Assembly (NCBI RefSeq): GCF_006715785.1
Contig: NZ_VFNX01000001.1
Coordinates: forward strand, 5,002,001 to 5,066,000
DNA length: 64,000 nucleotides
Origin: Streptomyces puniciscabiei
Lineage (GTDB): Bacteria; Actinomycetota; Actinomycetes; Streptomycetales; Streptomycetaceae
Direction: 5' to 3'
The notes beneath the pieces are model-generated. The model saw only the letters and a list, made by a program, of their open reading frames with translations. It made no database searches and was not told where the DNA came from. Shown in pieces: positions 18,251 to 26,872 of the stretch; the stretch's first letter is position 1; each line of letters opens with the position of its first letter. Position numbers and translations under genes: made by a program.

Positions 18251-19243
18251 TCACTCGCCCTGGGCCGAAGTCAGCCCCGGAACACGCCCCAGCACCGACA
18301 CCTTGCCGCTGCTCGCCGGGTCCAAGGCCACCTCGCCCGACATGAACTCCAGCGTCAGGGACTGGTTGACCTCGCCCTTGGTCAGGGCCTGTACGTCCTT
18401 GTTGGGGATCGGGACGGTGGTTCCGGTGGCGGCGGTCTGCTTCTCGTAGTGGTGTGTGGTGAAGAACACCAGCGCGCCGCCGTCGGCCGTGCGCAGCGCC
18501 AGCGGGGCGTAGCCGCCGCTGGTGAGCGGTCCGTCGATGAACTGGGTGACCAGGCCCGGCCTGTGCGCCCGCTTGGCCCGGTCGGCGCGTTCGACGCTGG
18601 TGTACCTGCCGTCGGCGAAGGTCTGACCGCCCTTCTTCAGGTAGGTCGCGTACGCCTGGCTCAGCCTGCCGGGGGCGACGGCGAGCTGCTGGGAGCCGGC
18701 CGGTACCGCCTCGGCCCAGCCGTCCTGGTCGGTCCTGAACGCCGGGACGGCGCCCGGCGCGACGAGGGTGACGTAGGCGACCCGCCAGCGCTGGCCCAGG
18801 TCGCCCTTGGTGAACACCATCAGCCAGCGCAGGGTACCGGTCTTGTTGCCCTTCGCGTCGGCGACGAACCAGCGCGGCCAGCCGGACTTCTTCGGGATCG
18901 TGATCTTCACGTCCGACAGCTTCAGCGGTACGTGGTCCGGGTTGCCGGACGGGCTGTTGGCGTGCCCGGCCTTCAGCCGCGCGGCGGTGATGTCGCCGAA
19001 CGGGCCGGTGAGGTAGGGCGCGTCCAGGGAGTTGTCGTAGGCCTTGTCGGCCTTGTTGTACGCGGTCGTGAACGCGGTGAGCGCCTTGGCGGCCTCGGCG
19101 CGGGTGGCGGCGGGAAGCACTTCGCGCTCCCCGTGCACCACCACACATCCGCTCGCCGTCAGCGACAAAGCGGTCAGCGCGGCCGCCATGAGGGCGATCC
19201 GGTCACGCCTGCGGAGCCTGCGCGGGCTGCGATCCCTGCTCAT
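18251..19243 (-). CDS. Secreted lipoprotein of unknown function
   Basis: A 330-residue lipoprotein. A basic N-terminus, hydrophobic helix and lipobox LTASGC give a predicted lipidated Cys near residue 33. The mature part has no catalytic motif that I recognise; it alternates beta-rich segments (for example WRVAYVTLVAPGAVPAF). Its ATG at 19243 lies inside the 3' end of the efeU remnant (41-bp overlap), so it was once the second gene of an operon with the iron permease. With efeU ruined, its promoter is uncertain. Confidence 0.8.
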   Translation of the reverse strand: MSRDRSPRRLRRRDRIALMAAALTALSLTASGCVVVHGEREVLPAATRAEAAKALTAFTTAYNKADKAYDNSLDAPYLTGPFGDITAARLKAGHANSPSGNPDHVPLKLSDVKITIPKKSGWPRWFVADAKGNKTGTLRWLMVFTKGDLGQRWRVAYVTLVAPGAVPAFRTDQDGWAEAVPAGSQQLAVAPGRLSQAYATYLKKGGQTFADGRYTSVERADRAKRAHRPGLVTQFIDGPLTSGGYAPLALRTADGGALVFFTTHHYEKQTAATGTTVPIPNKDVQALTKGEVNQSLTLEFMSGEVALDPASSGKVSVLGRVPGLTSAQGE

Positions 19244-19840
19244 CGGGTCCCTTCACCTTCCCCTTTCCGGAGGCGAACCCTACCGGGGCGAGGAAGATCG
19301 CGAGCGTCGGGATCAGGTACAGCAGCCACACCGTGACCTGGAGGACGGTCGGGTCGGGCTGGAAGTCGAACACGCCCTTCAGCAGGGTCCCGTACCAGCT
19401 GTCCGGCTCGACGGTGTCGCTGATGTCGAAGGCCAGGTGTGTCGGGCCGGGCAGCCAGTCGCGCCCATCGCCGCCGACGCCAAGGACACCGACAGCTGTA
19501 GTTGGCCGGCGACCAGGACGGCCGTGGCGAGGCCCAGCGCCACGCCGATCAGGGGGCGCGGAGTGCCGTCGGAGGCCGCGTGCACCGACGCCCACACGAA
19601 CAGCGCGGTCTCCAGGCCCTCCCGGCCGACGGCGAGGAACGCGGTGGCGACCAGCCCGCCGGTGCCCATGGCGAGGGCCGCGTCCAGCTTGCCGTGCAGC
19701 TCGGACCTCAGGTGCCGGGCGCTGCGCCGCATCCAGAACACCATCCACGTCACCAGGCCGGCGGCGATGACCGACAGGGAGCAGCCGAGCGCCTCCTGTG
19801 CCTCGAACGTCAGCTCCTGGGAGCCGAATTCGAGGGCGGG
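19203..19840 (-). pseudogene. efeU: efeU (FTR1-type iron permease) remnant
   Basis: The minus strand carries the middle and end of an EfeU/FTR1 ferrous-iron permease. From 19840 one frame reads PALEFGSQELTFEAQEALG onward and includes the iron-binding motif GREGLETALFVW. It then leaves the family after about 19490, and a second frame resumes with DWLPGPTHLAFDISDTVEP and LQVTVWLLYLIPTL to a TGA at 19203. The N-terminal third, with the first REGLE helix, is absent; a TAG stands at 19841-19843. About 40 residues are deleted at the frame change. The gene cannot make a working permease. Confidence 0.85.
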
Positions 19841-19899
19841 CTACGCCTCCTCGGAGAACAGCGTGCGGCCCCACCGGTCGCCGGAGTCCCGGACGCCGA

Positions 19900-20088
19900 A
19901 AGGACGACCCGCGCGGGGTGCGGCTGGTGTTCACCGCCGTCGACCGCCCCGGCGGCAACCCGCGGCCCGACGGCGCGTTCGGCAGCGCAGACCTGTTGCG
20001 CATTCACGTCGGCGCACAGCGCGTGATGTACGAGGTCGGCGACCGACACATCCGCGTGACCGTCATCCACCTCGGGCGCGTGCGCTGA
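19900..20088 (+). pseudogene. RelE/ParE-type toxin remnant (C-terminal two thirds)
   Basis: The frame reads KDDPRGVRLVFTAVDRPGG and then LLRIHVGAQRVMYEVGDRH and VTVIHLGRVR before the stop. This is the C-terminal part of a Streptomyces RelE/ParE ribonuclease toxin; intact relatives carry the pattern RxHxGxYRVLYEV. The first 25-30 residues are missing, no start with a ribosome site is present, and no antitoxin gene is adjacent. It abuts the truncated 5' end of efeU, so one deletion probably removed both 5' ends. Confidence 0.7.
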
Positions 20089-20212
20089 CCGAGTCGGCGC
20101 GTCCCGGCCGGTGTGGAGCCGAGTGGCCTGGCCGGTGTCCGCGTCCGGCCCCTGCCCGGCGGCGCCCCCGCCTGGGACGCGCTCGCGGGTGCCGCGATGT
20201 TTCAATTCCCCC

Positions 20213-20857
20213 GTGACTGACTACGACGTACTCCGCGTCTTCTGCGGACCGAACGGCGGCTACGGCAACGAGCTCGGCGTCGTCCGCGACGGCTCGGTGC
20301 TGCCCGAGCGGAGCGACCGGCAGGCGCTCGCGGCCAAACTCGGCTTCAGCGAGACCGTGTTCGTGGACGACCCCGAACGCGGCGTGATCGACATCTACAC
20401 GCCCACCCTCCGCCTGCCCTTCGCCGGTCACCCCTGCGTCGGCACCGCCTGGCTGCTCGACGTCCCCGAACTGGTCACCCCCGCCGGGGTCGTCGGCGCC
20501 CGGCTGGACGGCGAGTTCAGCTGGATCGAGGCACGCCCGGAGTGGGCCCCGCCGCGCACCCTGCGCCAGTACGGCACGGCGGCCGAGGTCGACGCCCTCG
20601 ACGTGCCCCCGCCCGGCGAGTGGATCTACGCCTGGGCCTGGGAGGACGAGGCGGCCGGCCGGATCCGCGCCCGCGCCTTCCCCGGCCGCAACGACGGCAT
20701 CGACGAGGACGAGGCCACCGGCGCCGCCGCCCTCCTCCTCACCGACCGGCTGGGCCGCGCCCTGAACATCACGCAGGGCAGGGGCTCCCAGATCCTCACG
20801 GCACCGCAGCCGGAGGGGTGGGTGGAGGTAGGGGGCCGGGTGTTCCTGGAGCGTTAG
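20213..20857 (+). CDS. PhzF family isomerase-like protein
   Basis: A 214-residue PhzF-fold protein, shorter than the usual 260-300. It keeps the typical start DYDVLRVFCGPNGGYGNELG, the ETVFV motif with its conserved Glu (SETVFVDDPERG), TPTLRLPFAGHPCVGTAW in place of the usual TP..EL.FAGHPT.G, and DEDEATGAAA near the C-terminus. PhzF enzymes catalyse proton-transfer isomerisations, and this homologue has no phenazine cluster around it. The GTG start at 20213 is the only one giving the natural N-terminus. Its TAG stop overlaps the TAA of the heme oxygenase gene on the other strand. Confidence 0.85.
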   Translation: MTDYDVLRVFCGPNGGYGNELGVVRDGSVLPERSDRQALAAKLGFSETVFVDDPERGVIDIYTPTLRLPFAGHPCVGTAWLLDVPELVTPAGVVGARLDGEFSWIEARPEWAPPRTLRQYGTAAEVDALDVPPPGEWIYAWAWEDEAAGRIRARAFPGRNDGIDEDEATGAAALLLTDRLGRALNITQGRGSQILTAPQPEGWVEVGGRVFLER

Positions 20858-21501
20858 GCGCTCAACGGGAACTCGTCCCCGAGCGCCCCGAACACCGCGG
20901 TGTTGAGGGCGAAGGCCCGCTCGCACTCCCCGACGACCCGCTGCTTCTCCAGGTCGTCCACCCGTATCCCGTCGAGCAGCCGCCGGTAACTCCGCTTGAA
21001 CGCGGCCGGGTTGGGGACGCCCTCGAAGACGTAGAAGCGGACGCCGTCGCCCTTCTTCGCGAAGCCCCAGGTCCTCTCCGCCCGGTCACGGATGATCTGG
21101 CCGCCGGACAGGTCGCCCAGATAGCGGGTGTAGTGGTGGGCGACATAGCCGCCGGGCCAGCGCTCGGCGCACTCGCGGACCCGGTCCGCGTACTCCCGCG
21201 TGGCGGGCAGGGCGCTCAGGCCCGCCCGCCAGCCGGGACCCCGCAGATGCGCCAGGTCCCGCTCCAGCGCGGCCAGCCGGAACAGCTCGGGCCGGACGAA
21301 CGGCCCCGCCACCGGGTCCGCCGCCAGCCGTGCGGCGCCGCTCTCCAGTGCCTCGTACACGAACCACAGCTGCTCGGTGTAGCGCGCGTAGGCGGCCACG
21401 CCCAGCCGGCCGCCGAGCAGGTCGCTCATGAACGACGAGGTCTCCGCCGCCCTGTGCGCCTCGTGGGACGCGGTGCGGATGACGGTCGAGAACGCCTCCA
21501 T
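20854..21501 (-). CDS. Heme oxygenase (biliverdin-producing)
   Basis: A 215-residue HmuO/HO-1-type heme oxygenase that opens heme to biliverdin, CO and Fe2+, releasing iron. The proximal histidine lies in ASHEAHRAAETSSFM (about residue 15), and the distal-helix signature is YLGDLSGGQIIRDRAERTWG (about residues 125-145). AGGAG five bases before the ATG at 21501 fixes the start. Two tandem palindromes directly upstream suggest tight repression, most simply by an iron- or heme-sensing regulator. The gene overlaps PhzF tail to tail by four bases. Confidence 0.92.
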   Translation of the reverse strand: MEAFSTVIRTASHEAHRAAETSSFMSDLLGGRLGVAAYARYTEQLWFVYEALESGAARLAADPVAGPFVRPELFRLAALERDLAHLRGPGWRAGLSALPATREYADRVRECAERWPGGYVAHHYTRYLGDLSGGQIIRDRAERTWGFAKKGDGVRFYVFEGVPNPAAFKRSYRRLLDGIRVDDLEKQRVVGECERAFALNTAVFGALGDEFPLSA

Positions 21502-21515
21502 GGACACTCCTCGGT

Positions 21516-21559
21516 TTGCCGACGCACTGTCGGCAAGTTTACCGACGGCATGTCGGAAA
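21516..21559. promoter_or_regulatory. Two tandem palindromic operators upstream of heme oxygenase
   Basis: Site 1 is TTGCCGAC-N5-GTCGGCAA (21516-21536), a perfect 8-bp inverted repeat. Site 2 is TTACCGAC-N5-GTCGGAAA (21539-21559), 7 of 8 matched. They are repeated at a 23-bp interval, ending 14 bp before the heme oxygenase start. The shared half-site TTRCCGAC and spacing indicate one dimeric regulator binding twice. The sequence does not look like the DtxR/IdeR iron box. Confidence 0.75.
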
Positions 21560-21588
21560 GGCATCAGGAGGCGGGACCGCAGCACAAA

Positions 21589-21668
21589 GGCCCGCCCTCC
21601 GAAGAGAGCGGGCCAAGGACAGAAGGCGCGGGCCAAGGACAGAAGGCGCGGGCCAAGGACAGAAGGCG
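21589..21668. repeat. Hairpin and 20-bp tandem repeats downstream of map
   Basis: The 20-bp unit GCGCGGGCCAAGGACAGAAG occurs three times (about 21606-21665; the first copy begins with GA instead of GC), followed by GTGTTACGGCAAC twice, the second overlapping the map stop region. GGCCCGC at 21589-21595 can pair with any of the three GCGGGCC copies, so the block may act as a terminator or 3' end structure for map. Confidence 0.75.
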
Positions 21669-21688
21669 TGTTACGGCAACGAGGAGTG

Positions 21689-22546
21689 TTACGGCAACGT
21701 CAGGATCTCCGCCCCGGTCTCCGTCACCACCAGCGTGTGCTCGAACTGGGCCGTCCGCCTGCGGTCCTTCGTCACGACCGTCCAGCCGTCGTCCCACATG
21801 TCGTACTCGTGGGTGCCCAGCGTCAGCATCGGCTCGATCGTGAACGTCATGCCGGGCTGCATGACCGTCGTCGCGTGCGGGCTGTCGTAGTGCGGGATGA
21901 TCAGGCCTGAGTGGAAGGCGGAGCTGATGCCGTGGCCGGTGAAGTCGCGGACGACTCCGTAGCCGAAGCGCTTGGCGTACGACTCGATGACCCGGCCGAT
22001 GACATTGATCTGCCGGCCCGGCCTGACCGCCTTGATCGCGCGGTTCAGGGCCTCCCGGGTTCGCTCCACCAGCAGCCGGGACTCCTCGTCCACGTCCCCG
22101 ACCAGGTAGGTGGCGTTGTTGTCACCGTGCACCCCGCCGATGTACGCCGTCACGTCCAGGTTGACGATGTCCCCGTCCCTGAGGACCGTCGAGTCCGGGA
22201 TGCCGTGGCAGATGACCTCGTTGACCGACGTGCACAGCGACTTCGGGAAGCCCCGGTAACCGAGCGTGGAGGGGTAGGCGCCGTGGTCACACATGTACTC
22301 GTGGGCGACCTTGTCCAGCTGGTCCGTGGTGACCCCCGGCGCGATGATCCTCGCGGCCTCCTCCATCGCCCGCGCGGCGATACGGCCGGCGATCCGCATC
22401 GCCTCGATGGTCTCCGGACTCTGCACCTCCGGACCGGTGTACGGCGCCGGCGCGGGCTTGCCGACATACTCGGGGCGGCGGATGTTCCCGGGGACCGAAC
22501 GGATGGGGGACAGTTCCCCCGGTACGAGCAGCGACTGGCCAGACAT
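21689..22546 (-). CDS. map: Methionine aminopeptidase type I
   Basis: A 285-residue metalloprotease that removes the initiator methionine. The N-terminal extension (to about residue 40) is of the actinobacterial MetAP1c type. The catalytic core shows the substrate His in [10 protein letters not shown], metal ligands in [21 protein letters not shown], the His of [12 protein letters not shown], and the final Glu residues in [11 protein letters not shown] and [10 protein letters not shown]. The ATG at 22546 (MSGQSLLV) begins the natural protein. It is divergent from a small conserved gene at 22605. Confidence 0.95.
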   Translation of the reverse strand: MSGQSLLVPGELSPIRSVPGNIRRPEYVGKPAPAPYTGPEVQSPETIEAMRIAGRIAARAMEEAARIIAPGVTTDQLDKVAHEYMCDHGAYPSTLGYRGFPKSLCTSVNEVICHGIPDSTVLRDGDIVNLDVTAYIGGVHGDNNATYLVGDVDEESRLLVERTREALNRAIKAVRPGRQINVIGRVIESYAKRFGYGVVRDFTGHGISSAFHSGLIIPHYDSPHATTVMQPGMTFTIEPMLTLGTHEYDMWDDGWTVVTKDRRRTAQFEHTLVVTETGAEILTLP

Positions 22547-22604
22547 GCCAGCGAGTCTATCCAGCCGACATGGGGGAACATGTCGTTGGCGAGAGGAGCT
22601 GTTC

Positions 22605-22838
22605 ATGCCCCTGTTCAAGAAGCGCACCGCCGGCAAGCCGGGCGAGTGGTACTACTGCCTGGAGCACAAGAAGGTCGAGGAGGGCCCGGAGTGCCCGGGC
22701 AAGGACCGCTTCGGGCCGTACGCCTCCCCGGAGGAGGCCCAGCGCGCGATGGAGACCGCCGCCGAGCGCAACCTCCAGTGGGAGAACGACCCGCGCTGGC
22801 ACGACGCGCCGGCCGGCGGGAGCACCGAGGAGGAGTGA
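22605..22838 (+). CDS. Small conserved hypothetical protein
   Basis: A 77-residue, highly charged soluble protein beginning [27 protein letters not shown] and rich in Trp/Tyr and Glu. GAGAGGAG six bases before the ATG is a strong ribosome site. The core ([20 protein letters not shown]) resembles the short SPOR-like or 'methionine aminopeptidase-adjacent' proteins of Streptomyces, but no function is known. It ends directly against the convergent MFS gene with no spacer. Confidence 0.8.
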   Translation: MPLFKKRTAGKPGEWYYCLEHKKVEEGPECPGKDRFGPYASPEEAQRAMETAAERNLQWENDPRWHDAPAGGSTEEE

Positions 22839-24110
22839 TCAGGCCTTCGTGGGCACGGCCGCGGTGCGGCGCTCGCGCATCCGTACCGCGTGCTCGTTGG
22901 TGCGGGCGTCGTACGTCATGAGCCCCGGCAGGCACAGCGCGAGCAGTCCCATGGCGCCCGCGCACGCCAGCCCGCCGGAGGCGACGGAGGTCCGCACGCC
23001 CGCCCAGGCGGCCATGCCGCCCGCCCTGACCTGGCCGAGCTGCGGGCCGACCGAGTAGGACAGCAGCTCGATCCCGGCGAGCCGGCCGCGCAGCTCGTCC
23101 GGGATCGTCTGGTTCCACATGGCCGACCGGAAGATCCCGCTGACCATGTCGAAGCCGCCGCCCACGGTCAGGAAGAGCAGGACGAGCCACAGGTTCCCGC
23201 ACACGCCGGCCGCCGCGACCGCCAGGCCCCAGCCGGCCGCCGACAGCACCACCATCAGCCCGTGCCGGTGGATCCTCGACGCCCAGCCGCTGGTCAGGCT
23301 CACCAGCATGGCCCCGGCCGGGACGGTGGCGTACATCAGGCCGAGCGCCCAGTCGGCGCGCAGCTCGTCGGCGAGGAACGGCAGCACCGCGAGCGGCATG
23401 GCCAGGAACATCGCCGCGAGGTCGACGACGTAGGTGCCGAGCAGTTCCTTGCGGCTCCAGGCGTACCGGGCGCCCTCCAGGACGGCGCTCAGCGAGGGCT
23501 TCGAGGCCTCGTGGGAGGCGGGGGAGGGGGCGATCCGGACCGCCAGCGAGACGGCGAAGGTCAGCAGGTCGGCGGCGTACGCCCAGCCGAGGCCCGCGTA
23601 GGCGACGACCACGCCCGCGAGGGCCGGTCCCGCGACTCCGCCGACGGTCCAGCGCAGGGAGTTCAGGGAGGCCGCGGCCGGCATGTCGTCGTGGGCGACG
23701 ATCCGGGGCCACAGGGAGTCGAGCGCCGGGCGCTGGACGGAGACCAGGGCGGAGGAGAGGGCGGCGACGGCGTACAGCGGCCAGACGGCGGGGTGCGGGA
23801 GCAGAGCGTTCAGCAGCAGCACGGCACTCAGCACACCCTGGCCGGCCTCCGTCCACACGATGAGCTTCCGCTTGTCCAGCGCGTCGGCGAGGGCGCCGCC
23901 GTACAGACCGCACACGATGAGCGGCAGCAGCTCCACGGCGCCGATCGCGCCCACCGCCGCCGCGGATCCGGTGAGGTCCTTCAGCTGGACGGGGAGCGCG
24001 ACGAAGGTGAGGAAGCTGCCGAAGTTGCTGATCAGCCCTGATGTCCAAAGCCGGCGGAAGTCCGCGGAGGCCTTCCAGGGGGAGAGGTCGGGGAGGAGGG
24101 CGCGGGTCAC
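22839..24110 (-). CDS. MFS transporter, EntS-like
   Basis: A 423-residue, twelve-helix major facilitator in the MFS_3/EntS (enterobactin exporter) group. Features are FRRLWTSGLISNFGSFLTFV in helix 1, GGALADALDKRKLI after helix 2 and QRPALDSLWPRIV near helix 4. The start is placed at GTG 24110 (VTRALLPDLSPWKAS); the open frame continues upstream to 24245 but that part is basic and low-complexity. The substrate is unknown; siderophores are the precedent for the group. Confidence 0.8.
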   Translation of the reverse strand: MTRALLPDLSPWKASADFRRLWTSGLISNFGSFLTFVALPVQLKDLTGSAAAVGAIGAVELLPLIVCGLYGGALADALDKRKLIVWTEAGQGVLSAVLLLNALLPHPAVWPLYAVAALSSALVSVQRPALDSLWPRIVAHDDMPAAASLNSLRWTVGGVAGPALAGVVVAYAGLGWAYAADLLTFAVSLAVRIAPSPASHEASKPSLSAVLEGARYAWSRKELLGTYVVDLAAMFLAMPLAVLPFLADELRADWALGLMYATVPAGAMLVSLTSGWASRIHRHGLMVVLSAAGWGLAVAAAGVCGNLWLVLLFLTVGGGFDMVSGIFRSAMWNQTIPDELRGRLAGIELLSYSVGPQLGQVRAGGMAAWAGVRTSVASGGLACAGAMGLLALCLPGLMTYDARTNEHAVRMRERRTAAVPTKA

Positions 24111-24238
24111 TTCAGGATGTTCGGCCGGGCGGGACCAGCGGGCAACTGCTTTTCCACGCGCTCGCCGTGCGGCGGCTGCGCCACGGCGGGGCCTCTCGGT
24201 GCCCTTCCAGCCGCCCGAGACGGGCGGGCGGGCAAAGG

Positions 24239-24841
24239 TCACCAAGGGGCAGGTGGCGGGGCCGTCAGGATCTCCGCCAGCTTCGACAGACGGTCCCGGA
24301 AGCTCCGCCGAACCCTCGGAGAGGCCCCGCCCCCGTTCTCCCCGGCCGCCGCGCTGACCAGGTGCTGGACCGTGTCCAGGTCCAGCTCGGCCCCCTCCGG
24401 CACGGCCAGCGTGTCATGGGCCATCGCGGCGAGTTCGCCCTCGCCCGCGCCGAGGGCCAGCACGGTCACCCCGGCCCGGCGGGCGTCGTGCACCCGTTCC
24501 AGCAGCGGCGCGGGCTCCAAGGGCGCCACGACCAGCAGCGTCTCACCGCGCCGCGCCGCCTCGAGCCGGCCCGGTCCCACGGCCAGGTGCGGCGGGTCGC
24601 AGGGGCGCGCGTGCTGCCGTACCAGGGTCGGCGCCAGCTCGGGCGTCCCGGACCACGCGGCCTCGTCCACCAGGTGCGCCGCGAGGTGCCACGGCTCGTA
24701 CTCCGGCGTGCCCACCAGCAGCAGCCCGCCGCCGTGCGCCACCACCGAACCCCGCAGCACCCCCGCGAATCTCCGGGTGGCCCCCAGCCACTCGGTCCCG
24801 GCGAGCACTTCCCGCAGCAGCGCGACCCGTACGGCGTCCAT
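24239..24841 (-). CDS. Conserved hypothetical protein, possibly SIS-like
   Basis: A 200-residue soluble protein. The middle (LLVVAPLEPAPLLERVHDAR, then AGVTVLALGAGEGELAAMAH) follows the beta-alpha pattern of sugar-isomerase (SIS) domains, and the C-terminus is a Pro-rich tail after SFRDRLSKLAEILTAP. The SIS link is a weak pattern call; no catalytic residue is assigned. Its 3' end lies 128 bp downstream of the MFS start codon, on the same strand. Confidence 0.65.
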   Translation of the reverse strand: MDAVRVALLREVLAGTEWLGATRRFAGVLRGSVVAHGGGLLLVGTPEYEPWHLAAHLVDEAAWSGTPELAPTLVRQHARPCDPPHLAVGPGRLEAARRGETLLVVAPLEPAPLLERVHDARRAGVTVLALGAGEGELAAMAHDTLAVPEGAELDLDTVQHLVSAAAGENGGGASPRVRRSFRDRLSKLAEILTAPPPAPW

Positions 24842-24955
24842 GCGCCCGCATCCTGCCGCAACCGGTCACTCGTGACGCGGAGTTCACCCGGAATTCGCCC
24901 GCCCTGGGGACATATCCCGCTTCACGGGTACCACCACCCGCCCAGGAGCCGCCCG

Positions 24956-26071
24956 ATGACCGAGGTCACCGTCCCCTTCCGCGCCGGACACGAGGGCTAC
25001 GCCGGCTTCCGGATCCCGGCGGTGGTGGCCACCGGCGCCGGCACCCTCCTCGCCTTCTGCGAGGGCCGCGTCGACTCCGCCGCCGACCACGGGCACATCG
25101 ACATCGTGCTCAAGCGGTCCACGGACGGCGGCCGCACCTGGGGACCGCTCCAGGTCGCCGCGAGCAACGGCGACGGCCTCGCCGGGAACCCCGCCCCGGT
25201 CGTCCTCGACACCGGCCGCATCCTGCTCGTGCACATCCGGTCCGCCGCCACCGCCACCGAGGCCGCCATCCTGCGCGGCCTGGTGCCGGAAGCCGACGGG
25301 CGGCGGGTGTGGGTGCGGCACAGCGACGACGACGGGGTCACCTGGTCCGCGCCCAGGGAGATCACCGCGCAGGTGAAGAGGCCCGGCTGGCGCTGGTACG
25401 CCACCGCCCCCGGCCACGCCCTCCAGCTGAGCACCGGCCGGGTCCTCGTCCCCGCCAACCACACCCTGCCGCCCACCGGCACCGACACCGGCGCCGAACC
25501 GCGGTACAACAGCGGCCACTGCCTGCTCAGCGACGACCGGGGGGAGTCCTGGTACCTCGGATACCTCGATGAGAGCACCGACGGGTACATCAATGTCAAC
25601 GAGACCACCGCCGCCGAACTCCCGGACGGACGCGTCTACTTGAACACCCGCAGCGACTCCGCCGCGCCCGGCAACCGCGCCGACGCGCACTCGGAGGACG
25701 GCGGGAGGACACTCGTCGAACCCTTCCGGCCGCAGGCCGGGCTGACCGCCCCCGTCTGCCAGGCCTCCGTCCTCCAGCTCCGCGACCCGGACCTGCTGCT
25801 CTACTCCGGCCCGGCCGACCCCGCCCGGCGCGCCCGGATGACGATCCGCGCCTCCGCCGACGGCGGCACCACCTGGCGCACCGCCTGCACCGTCGACGGA
25901 CTGCCCGCCGCCTACTCCGACCTGGTCCGCGTCGATGCGGACACCGTCGGACTCCTCTACGAGACCGGCGACTTCAGCGCCTACGAGACCATCGCCCTCC
26001 GCCGGATACCGGTCGCGCGGCTCGTCCGGGCCGGTGCCGTGCCCGACACGGACGTAGAGTCGCACCCATGA
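24956..26071 (+). CDS. Exo-alpha-sialidase (BNR-repeat neuraminidase), no signal peptide
   Basis: A 371-residue six-bladed beta-propeller sialidase (GH33-like). The arginine-triad motif appears as GFRIPAVV (about residue 17). Four Asp-boxes are present: STDGGRTWG, SDDDGVTWS, SDDRGESWY and SADGGTTWR. Conserved YNSGHCLLSDD and NETTAAELPDGRVYLNTRS follow. No secretion signal is visible, unlike most bacterial sialidases, so it should act in the cytoplasm or on imported oligosaccharides. AGGAG precedes the ATG. It overlaps the F420 oxidoreductase by ATGA, giving translational coupling. Confidence 0.85.
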   Translation: MTEVTVPFRAGHEGYAGFRIPAVVATGAGTLLAFCEGRVDSAADHGHIDIVLKRSTDGGRTWGPLQVAASNGDGLAGNPAPVVLDTGRILLVHIRSAATATEAAILRGLVPEADGRRVWVRHSDDDGVTWSAPREITAQVKRPGWRWYATAPGHALQLSTGRVLVPANHTLPPTGTDTGAEPRYNSGHCLLSDDRGESWYLGYLDESTDGYINVNETTAAELPDGRVYLNTRSDSAAPGNRADAHSEDGGRTLVEPFRPQAGLTAPVCQASVLQLRDPDLLLYSGPADPARRARMTIRASADGGTTWRTACTVDGLPAAYSDLVRVDADTVGLLYETGDFSAYETIALRRIPVARLVRAGAVPDTDVESHP

Positions 26072-26790
26072 CCTCTACGACCTCTTCCGACAGCGCACAG
26101 ACCCCGGCCAAGGCTCCCGCCAAGGACCCCTGGGACCTGCCCGACGTCTCCGGTTACGTCGTCGGCGTGCTCGGCGGCACCGGACCGCAGGGCAAGGGCC
26201 TCGCCTACCGGCTCGCCCGGGCCGGACAGAAGGTGATCATCGGCTCGCGGTCCGCCGAGCGCGCCCAGGCCGCCGCCGAGGAGCTCGGCCACGGTGTCGA
26301 GGGCGCCGACAACGCCGAGGCCGCGCGCCGCAGCGACATCGTGATCGTCGCCGTACCGTGGGACGGGCACGGCGACACGCTGAAGGCGCTGCGCGACGAA
26401 CTGGCCGGCAAGCTCGTCGTGGACTGCGTCAACCCGCTCGGCTTCGACAAGAAGGGCGCCTACGCCCTGCGGCCCGAGGAGGGCAGCGCCGCCGAGCAGG
26501 CCGCCGCCCTGCTGCCGGACTCCCGGGTCGCCGCCGCCTTCCACCACCTGTCCGCCGTCCTGCTCCAGGACCCCGAGATCGAGCAGATCGACACCGACGT
26601 GATGGTGCTCGGCGAGGAACGCGCCGATGTCGAGATCGTGCAGGCCCTCGCCGGGCGCATCCCCGGCATGCGGGGCGTCTTCGCCGGCCGGCTGCGCAAC
26701 ACCCACCAGGTCGAGTCGCTGGTCGCGAACCTGATCTCCGTCAACCGCCGCTACAAGGCACACGCCGGGCTCCGCGTCACGGACGTATGA
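26068..26790 (+). CDS. npdG: F420-dependent NADP oxidoreductase
   Basis: A 240-residue enzyme passing hydride between coenzyme F420 and NADP. An N-terminal disordered Pro/Ala/Lys segment is followed by the Rossmann motif VGVLGGTGPQGKGLAYRLA (about residues 32-50) and VIIGSRSAERAQ, where Ser and Arg suit the NADP phosphate. VDCVNPLGFDKKGAY and FHHLSAVLL near the F420 site are typical. It supplies or drains F420H2 for F420-using reductases. It starts inside the sialidase stop codon. Confidence 0.92.
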   Translation: MTSTTSSDSAQTPAKAPAKDPWDLPDVSGYVVGVLGGTGPQGKGLAYRLARAGQKVIIGSRSAERAQAAAEELGHGVEGADNAEAARRSDIVIVAVPWDGHGDTLKALRDELAGKLVVDCVNPLGFDKKGAYALRPEEGSAAEQAAALLPDSRVAAAFHHLSAVLLQDPEIEQIDTDVMVLGEERADVEIVQALAGRIPGMRGVFAGRLRNTHQVESLVANLISVNRRYKAHAGLRVTDV

Positions 26791-26872
26791 CCGCATGGGG
26801 GACACTGGTCGGCGAAGCAGTTCCGAGCAGTGTCCCCGACGGGAACCAGGATCCGACAGGAGTCCCCCAGCC

